Shown here: positions 22,449 to 29,434 of the stretch, one piece after another
How positions within the stretch are numbered: the stretch's first letter is position 1
Layout of the letters: every line of letters begins with the position of its first letter
Source: Acidobacteriota bacterium
GTDB lineage: Bacteria; Acidobacteriota; Vicinamibacteria; Vicinamibacterales; 2-12-FULL-66-21
Direction: 5' to 3'
Length of the DNA: 29,455 nt
Assembly (NCBI GenBank): GCA_013362195.1
Contig: JABFWM010000353.1
Location: forward strand, 1 to 29,455
Translations under genes and position numbers: made by a program
The notes under the pieces: generated by a model
What the model was told of the DNA's origin: nothing
The model's input: only the letters and a program-made list of their open reading frames with translations
Database searches by the model: none

Positions 22449-23912
22449 TCATCCCCCCGTTGACGTGCGCGGCGGCACCGCGCCAAGGCCCGCCCCGGTC
22501 AACTGCCCGGTCTTCATCACCCCGTCGCGGATCGTGAACAATCCAGGGAAGCGGGATTCCCACGCGGCGTTCGCCGCGGGAACGAACTGTCGCGCGTTGG
22601 CCTCGATGCCCGCGTTGCCGTTGACGCGCGCCGCGATGCCCGCCGAGTGGACGAGCGATGCGCCCGGGCAGGTCAGATCCTGCACGCACACGAACATCCC
22701 GAACTTCTGCGCGGCGGCCGCCATCAACATCGCCTGACTCTGGCCTTTGCACGCCTTGAGGGCGACGCCGGTGTAGCCCATCTCGCGCGCCAGCAGCAGC
22801 GTCTCCAGATCGGTGAGCGACTCGTCGATCACCACGGGCCGCAGCTTCGCGGCCTCGTGCATCACGTTCGCGCGATCCGCCTTCAGATCGCGCGCCGTCG
22901 GCTGCTCGATATAGAGGATGCGGTCGAAGCCGGACGGCGTGGCCGCGCGGATGCGCCGCAGGAATTCGAGCAGATAGCCGACGTTCGGGCACCCTTCGTT
23001 GAAATCCAGCGAGTACTTCCAGTCGCGGATGCCGCGCGCCTGTTGCGCGCGCGTGACGATGCGGTCGATGCGCACGACGCGATCGAAATCCTTCTCGAGA
23101 TCGCCGCCGTTCAATTTGATCTTGAACCGGATCAAGCCGTCGCGCGGGATCCATTCCTCCAGCGTGTTCGGCAGCCCGTCGTCGATCCGCTGGCGCACCT
23201 CGGCCGCGTCGAGCGGATCGCTGGCGCCGACCGAATGAAACACCGGGATCGTCGGCCGCGGCGTCGCCGCCACATAGCGATCGAGGAACTCGCCTGCGAA
23301 CGAAGGGCCCAGGTCGTTCGACAGGTCGCGGCGCATGAAGGTCGAGCGATACGTGTCGTAGACGCTGACCCCGAACGCCTTTCCATACGCATCGTGGATC
23401 GCCGCGTCGAAGGCGCTCGCCACCACCAGTGTGCAAAGCTTCGGGATCGACGACGGCAGCGCGCGCGCACGCGAGACCTCAGTTGCGGTGCGAAGGTATT
23501 CGGGCTCGAGCGCGCGGAAGAGATCGATCGGATGCCCGCTCTCGTCGCAGGCCTTCGTCACGCGGCGCAGCTCGTCGGCGAGCGCTTTCATGGCGCCGAG
23601 GCCGGCATCCTGCGAGGCGGCGGGAAACGCCCAGGCGTTCCCGAGCGTCATCGACCCGAAGCCCCGGGCCTCGCGTCCACCCTTCGTGCGCACCCGGCAC
23701 GTGACGTTCAGGATCGTGACGCGATCGACGGAGCGGCCGCCGAACTGGTAGGGAGCGCGATAGCGGAAATCCTCGAACGTGTGGTCGACGTCGAGGATGC
23801 GCGCGTCAGTGTCCGGCGGAACGACGACCGCCGCGGCGCCGCTGACCGGACGAGGGACCAGTTGCGTCCACGGCAGCGCCGCCATCGTGCGAAACAGCGC
23901 GCGGCGAGTCAT
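22449..23912 (-). CDS. Enolase-superfamily enzyme (MR/MLE type) with Tat signal
   Basis: The protein has about 487 residues from ATG 23912 (MTRRALFRTMAAL); ATG 23918 and 23927 are in frame alternatives. TRRALFR is a twin-arginine motif. The barrel carries the superfamily set: KxK (Lys264, Lys266 in FKIKLNGGD), metal ligands Asp303 (SLDFNEG), Glu336 (IEQPT) and Asp363/Glu364 (VIDESL), and Lys386 (ALKACKG). A lysine at the end of both the second and sixth strands is the muconate-lactonising / dipeptide-epimerase / OSBS pattern rather than that of mandelate racemase. Chemistry is abstraction of a proton alpha to a carboxylate. Export is unusual for this fold. It is upstream of the TIM-barrel isomerase in one operon. 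Confidence 0.9.
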   Translation of the reverse strand: MTRRALFRTMAALPWTQLVPRPVSGAAAVVVPPDTDARILDVDHTFEDFRYRAPYQFGGRSVDRVTILNVTCRVRTKGGREARGFGSMTLGNAWAFPAASQDAGLGAMKALADELRRVTKACDESGHPIDLFRALEPEYLRTATEVSRARALPSSIPKLCTLVVASAFDAAIHDAYGKAFGVSVYDTYRSTFMRRDLSNDLGPSFAGEFLDRYVAATPRPTIPVFHSVGASDPLDAAEVRQRIDDGLPNTLEEWIPRDGLIRFKIKLNGGDLEKDFDRVVRIDRIVTRAQQARGIRDWKYSLDFNEGCPNVGYLLEFLRRIRAATPSGFDRILYIEQPTARDLKADRANVMHEAAKLRPVVIDESLTDLETLLLAREMGYTGVALKACKGQSQAMLMAAAAQKFGMFVCVQDLTCPGASLVHSAGIAARVNGNAGIEANARQFVPAANAAWESRFPGLFTIRDGVMKTGQLTGAGLGAVPPRTSTGG

Positions 23913-24032
23913 TCCCATACCGTGCATAGCATACGCGTTCGCGCCGCCCCCGCCTTCGGTCGCGTTCCGGCCCGACCTACGGCTGACGTAATGGTCCCCG
24001 CGTCTGTTGTCGATAGGCGATCAGGAGCACGT

Positions 24033-24770
24033 ATGCCGATACCACCCGTCAACGAACGGCTGAGACTCGCGCGCGTGGCGATGGGGGACGACCGCGCCAC
24101 CATCGCCCAACGTATAGGTGTCCGCGAGTCGCTGCTCGCGGCGATTGAACAGGGTCAGTTCTCGGAGTTGCCCCGAGGCATTTACGGCCGCGCCGCCATC
24201 CGGTCTTACGCTGTCGCGCTGCAACTCGATGCCGCGCAGGTACTCGCCGACTGCGATGCCCTGCTGCCGCCACTCGACGATCCCATCGATGCGCTCGCAC
24301 GGCTTCGCGGCGTCCGCTCGTGGCGATCGGCAGCCAGCACGGCGCCAGCGCCGGCCGCGCCGCCGCCGCAGTCGGATCTTGGCGCCGCCTGCAGACCACT
24401 CGCGGCAGCGGCGGTGGACGGCGGAGTCATCATGGGCCTGCTGTTCCTCCTCGTCGTCGTCACGATGCTGTTCTGCGGCGCAACCGGTGCGCGGTTCGGG
24501 CAATCGGCCGCGGCCGCGTTCGGGACGGTGGGCGCGGTGCTGGCGTGGTGCTACTTCGCGTGCTTCGGCGGGATCGCGGGGGCGACGATTGGCGAGCGCA
24601 TGGTAGGGCTGCCGGCCCGGCAGGCCGTGACGGGCGCGACTGACCTTCACGCGGTGCTCGTGCGCACGACCCAGTACCTGACGCGCGACGTATCGAGCAT
24701 CCGCACGCTTGGCGACGTGGTCGCGAGAGCCAGCGCCGAGTGGCACGCCCGCAGCCAACCGATCAGCTGA
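24033..24770 (+). CDS. RodZ-type helix-turn-helix fused to an RDD-like membrane domain
   Basis: The protein has 245 residues from ATG 24033, preceded by GGAG at 24023-24026. Residues about 7-75 are an HTH_25-like domain (NERLRLARVAMGDDRATIAQRIGV, then LPRGIYGRAAIRSYAVALQLD), the same type as in the RodZ-like gene at 11442. After an Ala/Pro linker come two membrane helices (DGGVIMGLLFLLVVVTMLF, and AFGTVGAVLAWCYFACFGG) and GATIGERMVGLPA, which recalls the G-x-T-x-G-K-x-x-x-G-L motif of RDD-family proteins. The combination is not one I recognise as a named family. It may be a membrane-bound regulator. It is divergent from the enolase-superfamily operon. Confidence 0.75.
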   Translation: MPIPPVNERLRLARVAMGDDRATIAQRIGVRESLLAAIEQGQFSELPRGIYGRAAIRSYAVALQLDAAQVLADCDALLPPLDDPIDALARLRGVRSWRSAASTAPAPAAPPPQSDLGAACRPLAAAAVDGGVIMGLLFLLVVVTMLFCGATGARFGQSAAAAFGTVGAVLAWCYFACFGGIAGATIGERMVGLPARQAVTGATDLHAVLVRTTQYLTRDVSSIRTLGDVVARASAEWHARSQPIS

Positions 24771-24782
24771 TCCGTTCTCGAC

Positions 24783-24820
24783 ACCATGGCGGCGGTGCAA
24801 CAATGTGCACCGCCGATGGT
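24783..24820. terminator. Strong bidirectional hairpin between convergent genes
   Basis: ACCAT plus CGGCGGTGCA pairs with TGCACCGCCG plus ATGGT: 15 base pairs with a 2-base GG bulge on the left arm and a 6-base loop ACAATG. It lies 12 bases after the HTH-RDD gene and just downstream of the glycosyltransferase stop on the other strand. A T-tract is lacking, as often in GC-rich genomes. It is the longest perfect-arm hairpin noticed in the window. Confidence 0.7.
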
Positions 24821-24840
24821 CCCGCCGCTAGTCAGGCGGG
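24821..24840. terminator. Second hairpin CCCGCC-N8-GGCGGG overlapping the glycosyltransferase stop
   Basis: Six perfect base pairs enclose an 8-base loop; the stop codon of the glycosyltransferase (24832-24834) lies in the loop and stem base. It is directly adjacent to the larger hairpin, giving a double stem-loop between the convergent genes. Confidence 0.45.
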
Positions 24841-26061
24841 CATTTGCCCTGCCTTCCGAATCACGTCCTCGTAGAACCGCGCCGTCTGCCGCGCGATGCT
24901 CGACCAGCTGAACTTCTCTTCGACGCGGGCTCGCGCCTTGCTCGCCATCCGCCCTCGCACGTCCGGTTCGTCGAGCAGCACGTTCACCGCGCTTGCCAGG
25001 TCCCGTGAAAACTGCTCGGGATGACGCGGCTCCACTTCGCTCGCGCTCGCGGTCTCCGGCACGACGAGCAAACCGGTCTCGCCGTGCTCGACGACCTCGG
25101 GGATGCCGCCCACGGCCGACGCGACCACCGGCGTCTCACACGCCATCGCCTCGAGGTTGATGATGCCGAACGGCTCGTACACCGACGGACAGACGAAGAT
25201 CGCCGCGTGGGTGTAGAGCGTGATCACGGTGTCCTTGGGGAGCATCTCTCTGATCCACACGATCGGGTGCGCGCTGGCGCGGCGCGCGCGCTCGACGGCG
25301 GCGTCCATCTCGCGGCCGATCTCGGCGGTGTCGGGCGCGCCGGCACACAACACGACCTGAACGCCCGGACGAAAGAACCGGATCGCATTCACCAGGTGGA
25401 TGATCCCCTTCTGCCGCGTGATCCGCCCGACGAACAGCACGTAGGGAACGTCCGGGTCGATGCCATACTCGCGCAGCGTCGCCGGATTCGGCGTCGGCCG
25501 ATACTGCTCCAGATCGATGCCGTTGTGAATCACGCGAATGCGATCGTGCGGCACGTCGTAGAGATCGTGAACGTCCCGCCGCATCGATTCGGACACCGCG
25601 ACGACGCCGTCGGCGTTGCGGTACGCCGTCCGCTCGATCCAGGTCGACGCGTGATACGCCGTCCCGAGCTGCTCCACCTTCCAGGGCCGATGCGGTTCCA
25701 GCGAATGGGTGGTCAACAGGAGCGGCACGCCCTGCAGATATTTGACGAGACATCCGGCGAAGTGCGAGTACCACGTGTGGCAGTGGACGACGTCGATGTC
25801 GGCGGCCCGCGCGCTCATCTCCAGGTCCTGCAGGAGCGTCGCAAAGAGTTTGGTATGGCGCGCGTCGCGCCCTTCGAGCTGAACGGGCGGCGTGACGCCT
25901 TCGACGTGAAGGGTCCCGCGCTGTTCGTGCTGATCGCCAAACGCAAACACCCGGACCGTGTGCCCCAGCGCCGCCAGCTCGCGCGTCAGGTACTCCACAT
26001 GGACGCCGGCGCCGCCATACACATTGGGCGGATATTCGTTGGTGAGGATGGCGATTCTCAT
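24832..26061 (-). CDS. GT4-family glycosyltransferase, GlgA/GlgM (actinobacterial-type glycogen synthase) like
   Basis: The protein has 409 residues from ATG 26061 (MRIAILTNEYPPNVYGGAGVHVEYL), the family's normal start and length; an in-frame ATG at 26088 lacks similarity. GGAGVH is the N-domain nucleotide-sugar loop, GRITRQKG holds the Arg and Lys that bind the diphosphate, and EPFGIINLEAMA is the E-x7-E motif of retaining GT4 enzymes. The type is that of Corynebacterium/mycobacterial GlgA/GlgM, which makes alpha-maltose-1-phosphate or extends glucan from ADP-glucose. No glgB, glgC or glgE is nearby to decide. It is divergent from the histidine kinase with only 57 bases between. Confidence 0.9.
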   Translation of the reverse strand: MRIAILTNEYPPNVYGGAGVHVEYLTRELAALGHTVRVFAFGDQHEQRGTLHVEGVTPPVQLEGRDARHTKLFATLLQDLEMSARAADIDVVHCHTWYSHFAGCLVKYLQGVPLLLTTHSLEPHRPWKVEQLGTAYHASTWIERTAYRNADGVVAVSESMRRDVHDLYDVPHDRIRVIHNGIDLEQYRPTPNPATLREYGIDPDVPYVLFVGRITRQKGIIHLVNAIRFFRPGVQVVLCAGAPDTAEIGREMDAAVERARRASAHPIVWIREMLPKDTVITLYTHAAIFVCPSVYEPFGIINLEAMACETPVVASAVGGIPEVVEHGETGLLVVPETASASEVEPRHPEQFSRDLASAVNVLLDEPDVRGRMASKARARVEEKFSWSSIARQTARFYEDVIRKAGQMPA

Positions 26062-26118
26062 ACGCGTGTCGTCGACTGCATCGGGCATGCCTCGTGCACC
26101 TGACCGGGAACGGGCATC

Positions 26119-27534
26119 ATGCACGACCCGCGGGCGATCCGTCGAGAGATCGAGACGAACGTCGATCCCGAGCGCGCTGCCACCGACGCGAGCCTTCGGC
26201 GCGAACGGCAGGGGGCGGACTGGGTTCTGGAGGAGTCCGTCGATCGCCAGCTCGAGCGTGCTCGTGAGGCCACCGACGAAGAGCTCGCTCCCCCCTCGGG
26301 CGCCGAGGGCGAGTTGCCTGCGGTGGCGGACACGCTCGTCGAAGCCGCCGATACGCTGGCCAATGCCGCCGATGGGCTCGCGCAGGCCGCGCTCCGCCTG
26401 AAGGACATCGCCGATACCGGGGCCGTCTCCGAGCTGCACGCCGCGCAGGACACCCTGGACGACGCGGTCGCGAAGTTGTCTGGACGGCCGCCCGAACGCG
26501 ACACGAGGGACCGCCCCGTCGAGCCTGACGGTGCGCCCGAACCGCTGGTCGCCGACACGCTCTCAGCCGTCGCCGAGAGCCTCGGCGCGGTCGCCGAAAG
26601 CCTGGCCGACGAGCGCAAGGAGAGCGACGGCATTCTGCGGGACGAGCGCGCCCGCCTTGACGAGACGCTCCAGGACGAACGCGCCGCGTTCGACGATGCC
26701 CTCGACGCCGAACGCGAGGCGCGCCGCGCCCTGCTCGATCGCGAACGCGCCCTCACCGATCACCAGCTCGCCAGAGAACGCGATACGACCGACCGCGCCG
26801 TCGACGAGGCGCTGGCCTTGCTGCAGGACGAACAGAGCGCACATCGAGAGGCCCGCGACGTCATTTTCTCGCGCGACGAGTACCTCTCGATCGTCACGCA
26901 CGATCTCCGCATGCCGCTCAGCGTCATCAGCGTGTGCTCGACGCTGCTGGCCGATCACGGCCGCGAGGACGCGCGGATCAGCGAATTGACCTCGAACATC
27001 GGCCGCGCCGCCTCGCTGATGGGACGCATGCTGACGGACCTGCTCGATCTGTCGCGGTTCGAGGCGGGATGTTTTCGTCTCTCGCCCACCGTGGACGACG
27101 CGGTGCCGGTCGTGCGCGAGTGCGTCGCCGCGTTCACGCCGCTGGCGCGCGCCGAGAACCTGTCGCTCACGATGGAGACGTCCGCGCATCGGATCCCCGC
27201 CGCCTTCGATCGCGATCGCCTGATTCAGGTGGTCTCGAACCTACTGCGGAACGCCATACAGTACACGCCTGCGGGCGGCACCATCGTCCTCACCGTGCAG
27301 CCCGAGGAACACGGCTGCCGCATTGCCGTCCGCGACACCGGCGTCGGCATCCCCGCCGCCGACCTCGATCGCGTGTTCGATCGCTTCTTTCAGGTGGGCC
27401 GCGGCGCCGAACGGCGCGGGCTTGGTCTCGGCCTGCATATCTGCAAAGCCATCGTGGAGGCACACGGCGGGCGGATCTGGGCCTCGAGCGAACCCGGCAG
27501 CGGCAGCACGTTCTATTTCACCCTCCCCGGATAG
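26119..27534 (+). CDS. Soluble coiled-coil sensor histidine kinase (HisKA + HATPase_c)
   Basis: The protein has 471 residues with no membrane segment or PAS domain. Residues about 1-250 are highly charged helical repeats: RDERARLDETLQDERAAFDD and similar heptads predict a long coiled coil, preceded by a DTLVEAADTLANAADGLAQA amphipathic stretch. The HisKA box has the phosphoacceptor His261 in SIVTHDLRMPL. The ATPase has the N box with Asn378 (NLLRNAIQYTP), G1 DTGVGIP (Asp406) and G2 GLGLGLHI. No response regulator is adjacent; the lone receiver at 9396 is a remote candidate. The signal is unknown, presumably sensed through the coiled coil or a partner protein. Confidence 0.93.
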   Translation: MHDPRAIRREIETNVDPERAATDASLRRERQGADWVLEESVDRQLERAREATDEELAPPSGAEGELPAVADTLVEAADTLANAADGLAQAALRLKDIADTGAVSELHAAQDTLDDAVAKLSGRPPERDTRDRPVEPDGAPEPLVADTLSAVAESLGAVAESLADERKESDGILRDERARLDETLQDERAAFDDALDAEREARRALLDRERALTDHQLARERDTTDRAVDEALALLQDEQSAHREARDVIFSRDEYLSIVTHDLRMPLSVISVCSTLLADHGREDARISELTSNIGRAASLMGRMLTDLLDLSRFEAGCFRLSPTVDDAVPVVRECVAAFTPLARAENLSLTMETSAHRIPAAFDRDRLIQVVSNLLRNAIQYTPAGGTIVLTVQPEEHGCRIAVRDTGVGIPAADLDRVFDRFFQVGRGAERRGLGLGLHICKAIVEAHGGRIWASSEPGSGSTFYFTLPG

Positions 27535-27544
27535 TGGCTCGGAC

Positions 27545-27565
27545 GGCCGCGTCACGGACGCGGCC
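27545..27565. terminator. Perfect 9-bp hairpin between convergent histidine kinase and selenoprotein genes
   Basis: GGCCGCGTC (27545-27553) pairs fully with GACGCGGCC (27557-27565) around a 3-base ACG loop. It starts 11 bases after the kinase stop and ends 5 bases before the last base of the selenoprotein gene on the opposite strand. It can fold on either RNA and is a likely bidirectional terminator. Confidence 0.7.
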
Positions 27566-27569
27566 CCGA

Positions 27570-28166
27570 TTACGAGCGCGCGTATCCATGGACAGCGCTG
27601 CGCTTGGCGCCCTGACGATGCGCTTCGTCGGACAGGGCGTGCACGCCGGTCGCGTCAATCCAGCGGTTGTAAAAATTGAAGAGCGCGCAGACGGTGATCG
27701 CGAAATAGATCCCGTCGTCGGCCCATCCCGCCGCGTGCAGCACTTCGACGTCGGCCGGACCGATGCGCGGCGAATCGTGATTCACCTTGTCGAGGAACCG
27801 GAACAACGCCTTGTGCCGGTCGTCGAGCGCGGACGTCTCGACATCCGCCATCACGCCGGCGACGAGCGCTTCGTCGCCCAGCAGCTCCGCCGCAACTGCG
27901 GCGTGGGACTTCACTCAAAACGGACAGTCGTTGCGCTTGGACGTGTAGGCGGCGATCAGCTCGCGCATCCCCGGACTGAGCGGCGCGGGGCCGCGAAGAA
28001 TCTCCTGGGTAAACCGCGCGAGATGGGCCGTTGCCGACGGCAGGTAGGCGAACAGGTGCCAGATTTGCGGATACTCGGCGCCCTGCCGCTGCATGGCCTC
28101 GATCAGGTCGCGATACGGTCCTGGCTTCGCGTCCTGCTCGACCCCGGGAAGGAACATGGGATCCAT
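27570..28166 (-). CDS. Putative selenoprotein: AhpD/carboxymuconolactone-decarboxylase-like with CxxU active site
   Basis: One frame continues across an in-frame TGA at 27917-27915, giving 198 residues with the TGA as residue 84. Sequence on both sides belongs to one AhpD-like fold: RELIAAYTSKRNDCPF, then TGA, then VKSHAAVAAELLGDEAL. The AhpD proton-relay pattern E-x11-C-x2-C-x3-H is complete (Glu69, Cys81, position 84, His88) if TGA encodes selenocysteine. A hairpin with a G in the loop follows the TGA at the bacterial SECIS distance. ATG 28166 has an excellent AGGTGA ribosome site; GTG 28175 is an alternative. The gene starts 15 bases after the core-MetE stop, so it is co-transcribed. Likely role: thiol/selenol peroxidase-type redox enzyme. 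A nonsense-mutated pseudogene is the alternative. Confidence 0.85.
27888..27903 (-). promoter_or_regulatory. Candidate bacterial SECIS hairpin downstream of the TGA
   Basis: On the minus-strand RNA, CGCCGC (27903-27898) pairs with GCGGCG (27893-27888) around the loop AGUU (27897-27894). The loop starts 17 nucleotides after the UGA (27917-27915), inside the 16-37 window described for bacterial SECIS elements. It has a guanosine in the first two loop positions, as required. GUCCCA upstream and UGGGCGAC downstream could extend the helix with bulges. SelB would bind here. Confidence 0.7.
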
Positions 28167-28181
28167 ACGTGTCACCTGTGG

Positions 28182-29387
28182 TCAGCACATCGCGGTTTTC
28201 GGCACGAGGTCGATCTGCAGCGCGGGATCGGCGGCCGGGACATAGCGCGTCTCCAGCCCGAGTTCGCTCCTGACGATGTTGCAGCCCTGCGCGATGGCGC
28301 TCGCCTTGTAGAAGGCAATCTCGCGATTGCAGCCCTGGCGCCCGAACCCGCAGTCGCTCGAGACGATCAACTGTTCGGGCGCGATGTGCTGCAGGGCGGT
28401 GCGAATGGCGCCGGCGACCTCCTCGGCGCGATCCGCCTGCAGCGTGCGATGGCTGACCGCGCCGATGCAGATCTTCTTCGGCAGCGCGCCCTTCATCGAG
28501 CCAAAGAGCTCGATGTCGGCGAAGTTGCGGTCCCGCGTCTCGATGGTCCACACGTCGCCGCGCATCTCGTTGAGATACAGCTCGAACGACGCCTTGTAGC
28601 TGGTGTCTTCCATCACCCGCTGCATGTTGGGATTGCCCCAGCACGTGTGAATCCAGATCTCGACGTCGTCGAGCCCCTGCACCTCGCGGTTGTAGCACTC
28701 GACCATGAACTGCACCTTTTCGTCCTTCGGGCCGTAGGTGTTCGCCATGAAGTGGAGCGTCGGCTCTTCGATCTGGATGCATCGGCAGCCGGCGGCGCGC
28801 AGCGCCAGCAGCTCGGCGTTCATCGCGACGGCCATGTCCCACACCACTTCGCGGCTGTCCTTGTAGGCGTCGGTGTGGATGTCGAGGAAGAGGCCCATCA
28901 CCTGAGAACAGCAGGTGCCGAAGCGCACGGGCTTCCGCGTCTTGCTCTGCGCGATCCGCCAGATCTTCGCGTAATCGAGCGAGCGGTGTTCGATCTTGCC
29001 GACCACGCGGGGCCAGCGCCAGGCGGTATAGATCTCGTTCAGCAGCGTCCCCGGCGGATATTTCAGCCACGGACTGCGCGTCTGCTCCGACTGCAGATGA
29101 TCGCCGGCAAAGCCGGTCCAGCGCTGGAGCGGATAGTGGTGCCAGCTGCGCCCGGCGAAATCCTCGTCACAGTGAAAGTCGCCGTGCGTCAGGATATCGA
29201 GCCCCGCGCGTTCCTCGTCGCTGATGACGACGGCCAGCGCGTCCTGGAAGGTTTCGCGGAACCGCACGTCCATCATGCAGGTGTCGAGCGAACGCCCCCA
29301 CATGCTCTTGTCGAACCATCGCGGACGGGGCCAGGACCCGGTCACGGTGGCGGGCAGCATCAGATTGCTGGTGACGGTGAAGGCCAT
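28182..29387 (-). CDS. Core-MetE-like cobalamin-independent methyltransferase (MetE C-terminal domain only)
   Basis: The protein has 401 residues and corresponds to the C-terminal catalytic barrel of MetE without the N-terminal folate-repeat domain. The zinc-ligand set is complete: His247 and Cys249 (WIHTCWGN), Glu283 (TIETRDR) and Cys346 (SSDCGFG), matching the order His641, Cys643, Glu665, Cys726 of Escherichia coli MetE. IQIEEPTLHF is another MetE block. Short core-MetE proteins are thought to use methylated corrinoid proteins or other donors rather than methyl-tetrahydrofolate; some relatives degrade small methylated compounds. It is cotranscribed with the putative AhpD-like selenoprotein. 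Start ATG 29387 has no strong ribosome site but gives a family-like N-terminus (LPATVTGSWPRP). Confidence 0.85.
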   Translation of the reverse strand: MAFTVTSNLMLPATVTGSWPRPRWFDKSMWGRSLDTCMMDVRFRETFQDALAVVISDEERAGLDILTHGDFHCDEDFAGRSWHHYPLQRWTGFAGDHLQSEQTRSPWLKYPPGTLLNEIYTAWRWPRVVGKIEHRSLDYAKIWRIAQSKTRKPVRFGTCCSQVMGLFLDIHTDAYKDSREVVWDMAVAMNAELLALRAAGCRCIQIEEPTLHFMANTYGPKDEKVQFMVECYNREVQGLDDVEIWIHTCWGNPNMQRVMEDTSYKASFELYLNEMRGDVWTIETRDRNFADIELFGSMKGALPKKICIGAVSHRTLQADRAEEVAGAIRTALQHIAPEQLIVSSDCGFGRQGCNREIAFYKASAIAQGCNIVRSELGLETRYVPAADPALQIDLVPKTAMC

Positions 29388-29434
29388 CGCAGGCAGAATA
29401 CCACTGCACGATCACGACAGACGAGGGAGAGATC

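Noticed and set aside
27570..27914. A separate small gene starting with GTG 27914 (MKSHAAV)
   Set aside because: It starts directly after the TGA in the same frame, lacks a ribosome site, and is half of an AhpD-like fold whose other half is immediately upstream. One read-through gene explains both.
28173..28190. The TGA ending the core-MetE gene (preceded by a cysteine codon) as a second selenocysteine codon, making a fusion with the AhpD-like protein in the same frame
   Set aside because: No hairpin was seen at SECIS distance, the AGGTGA ribosome site before ATG 28166 supports a new start, and the MetE-like fold is complete before the stop.
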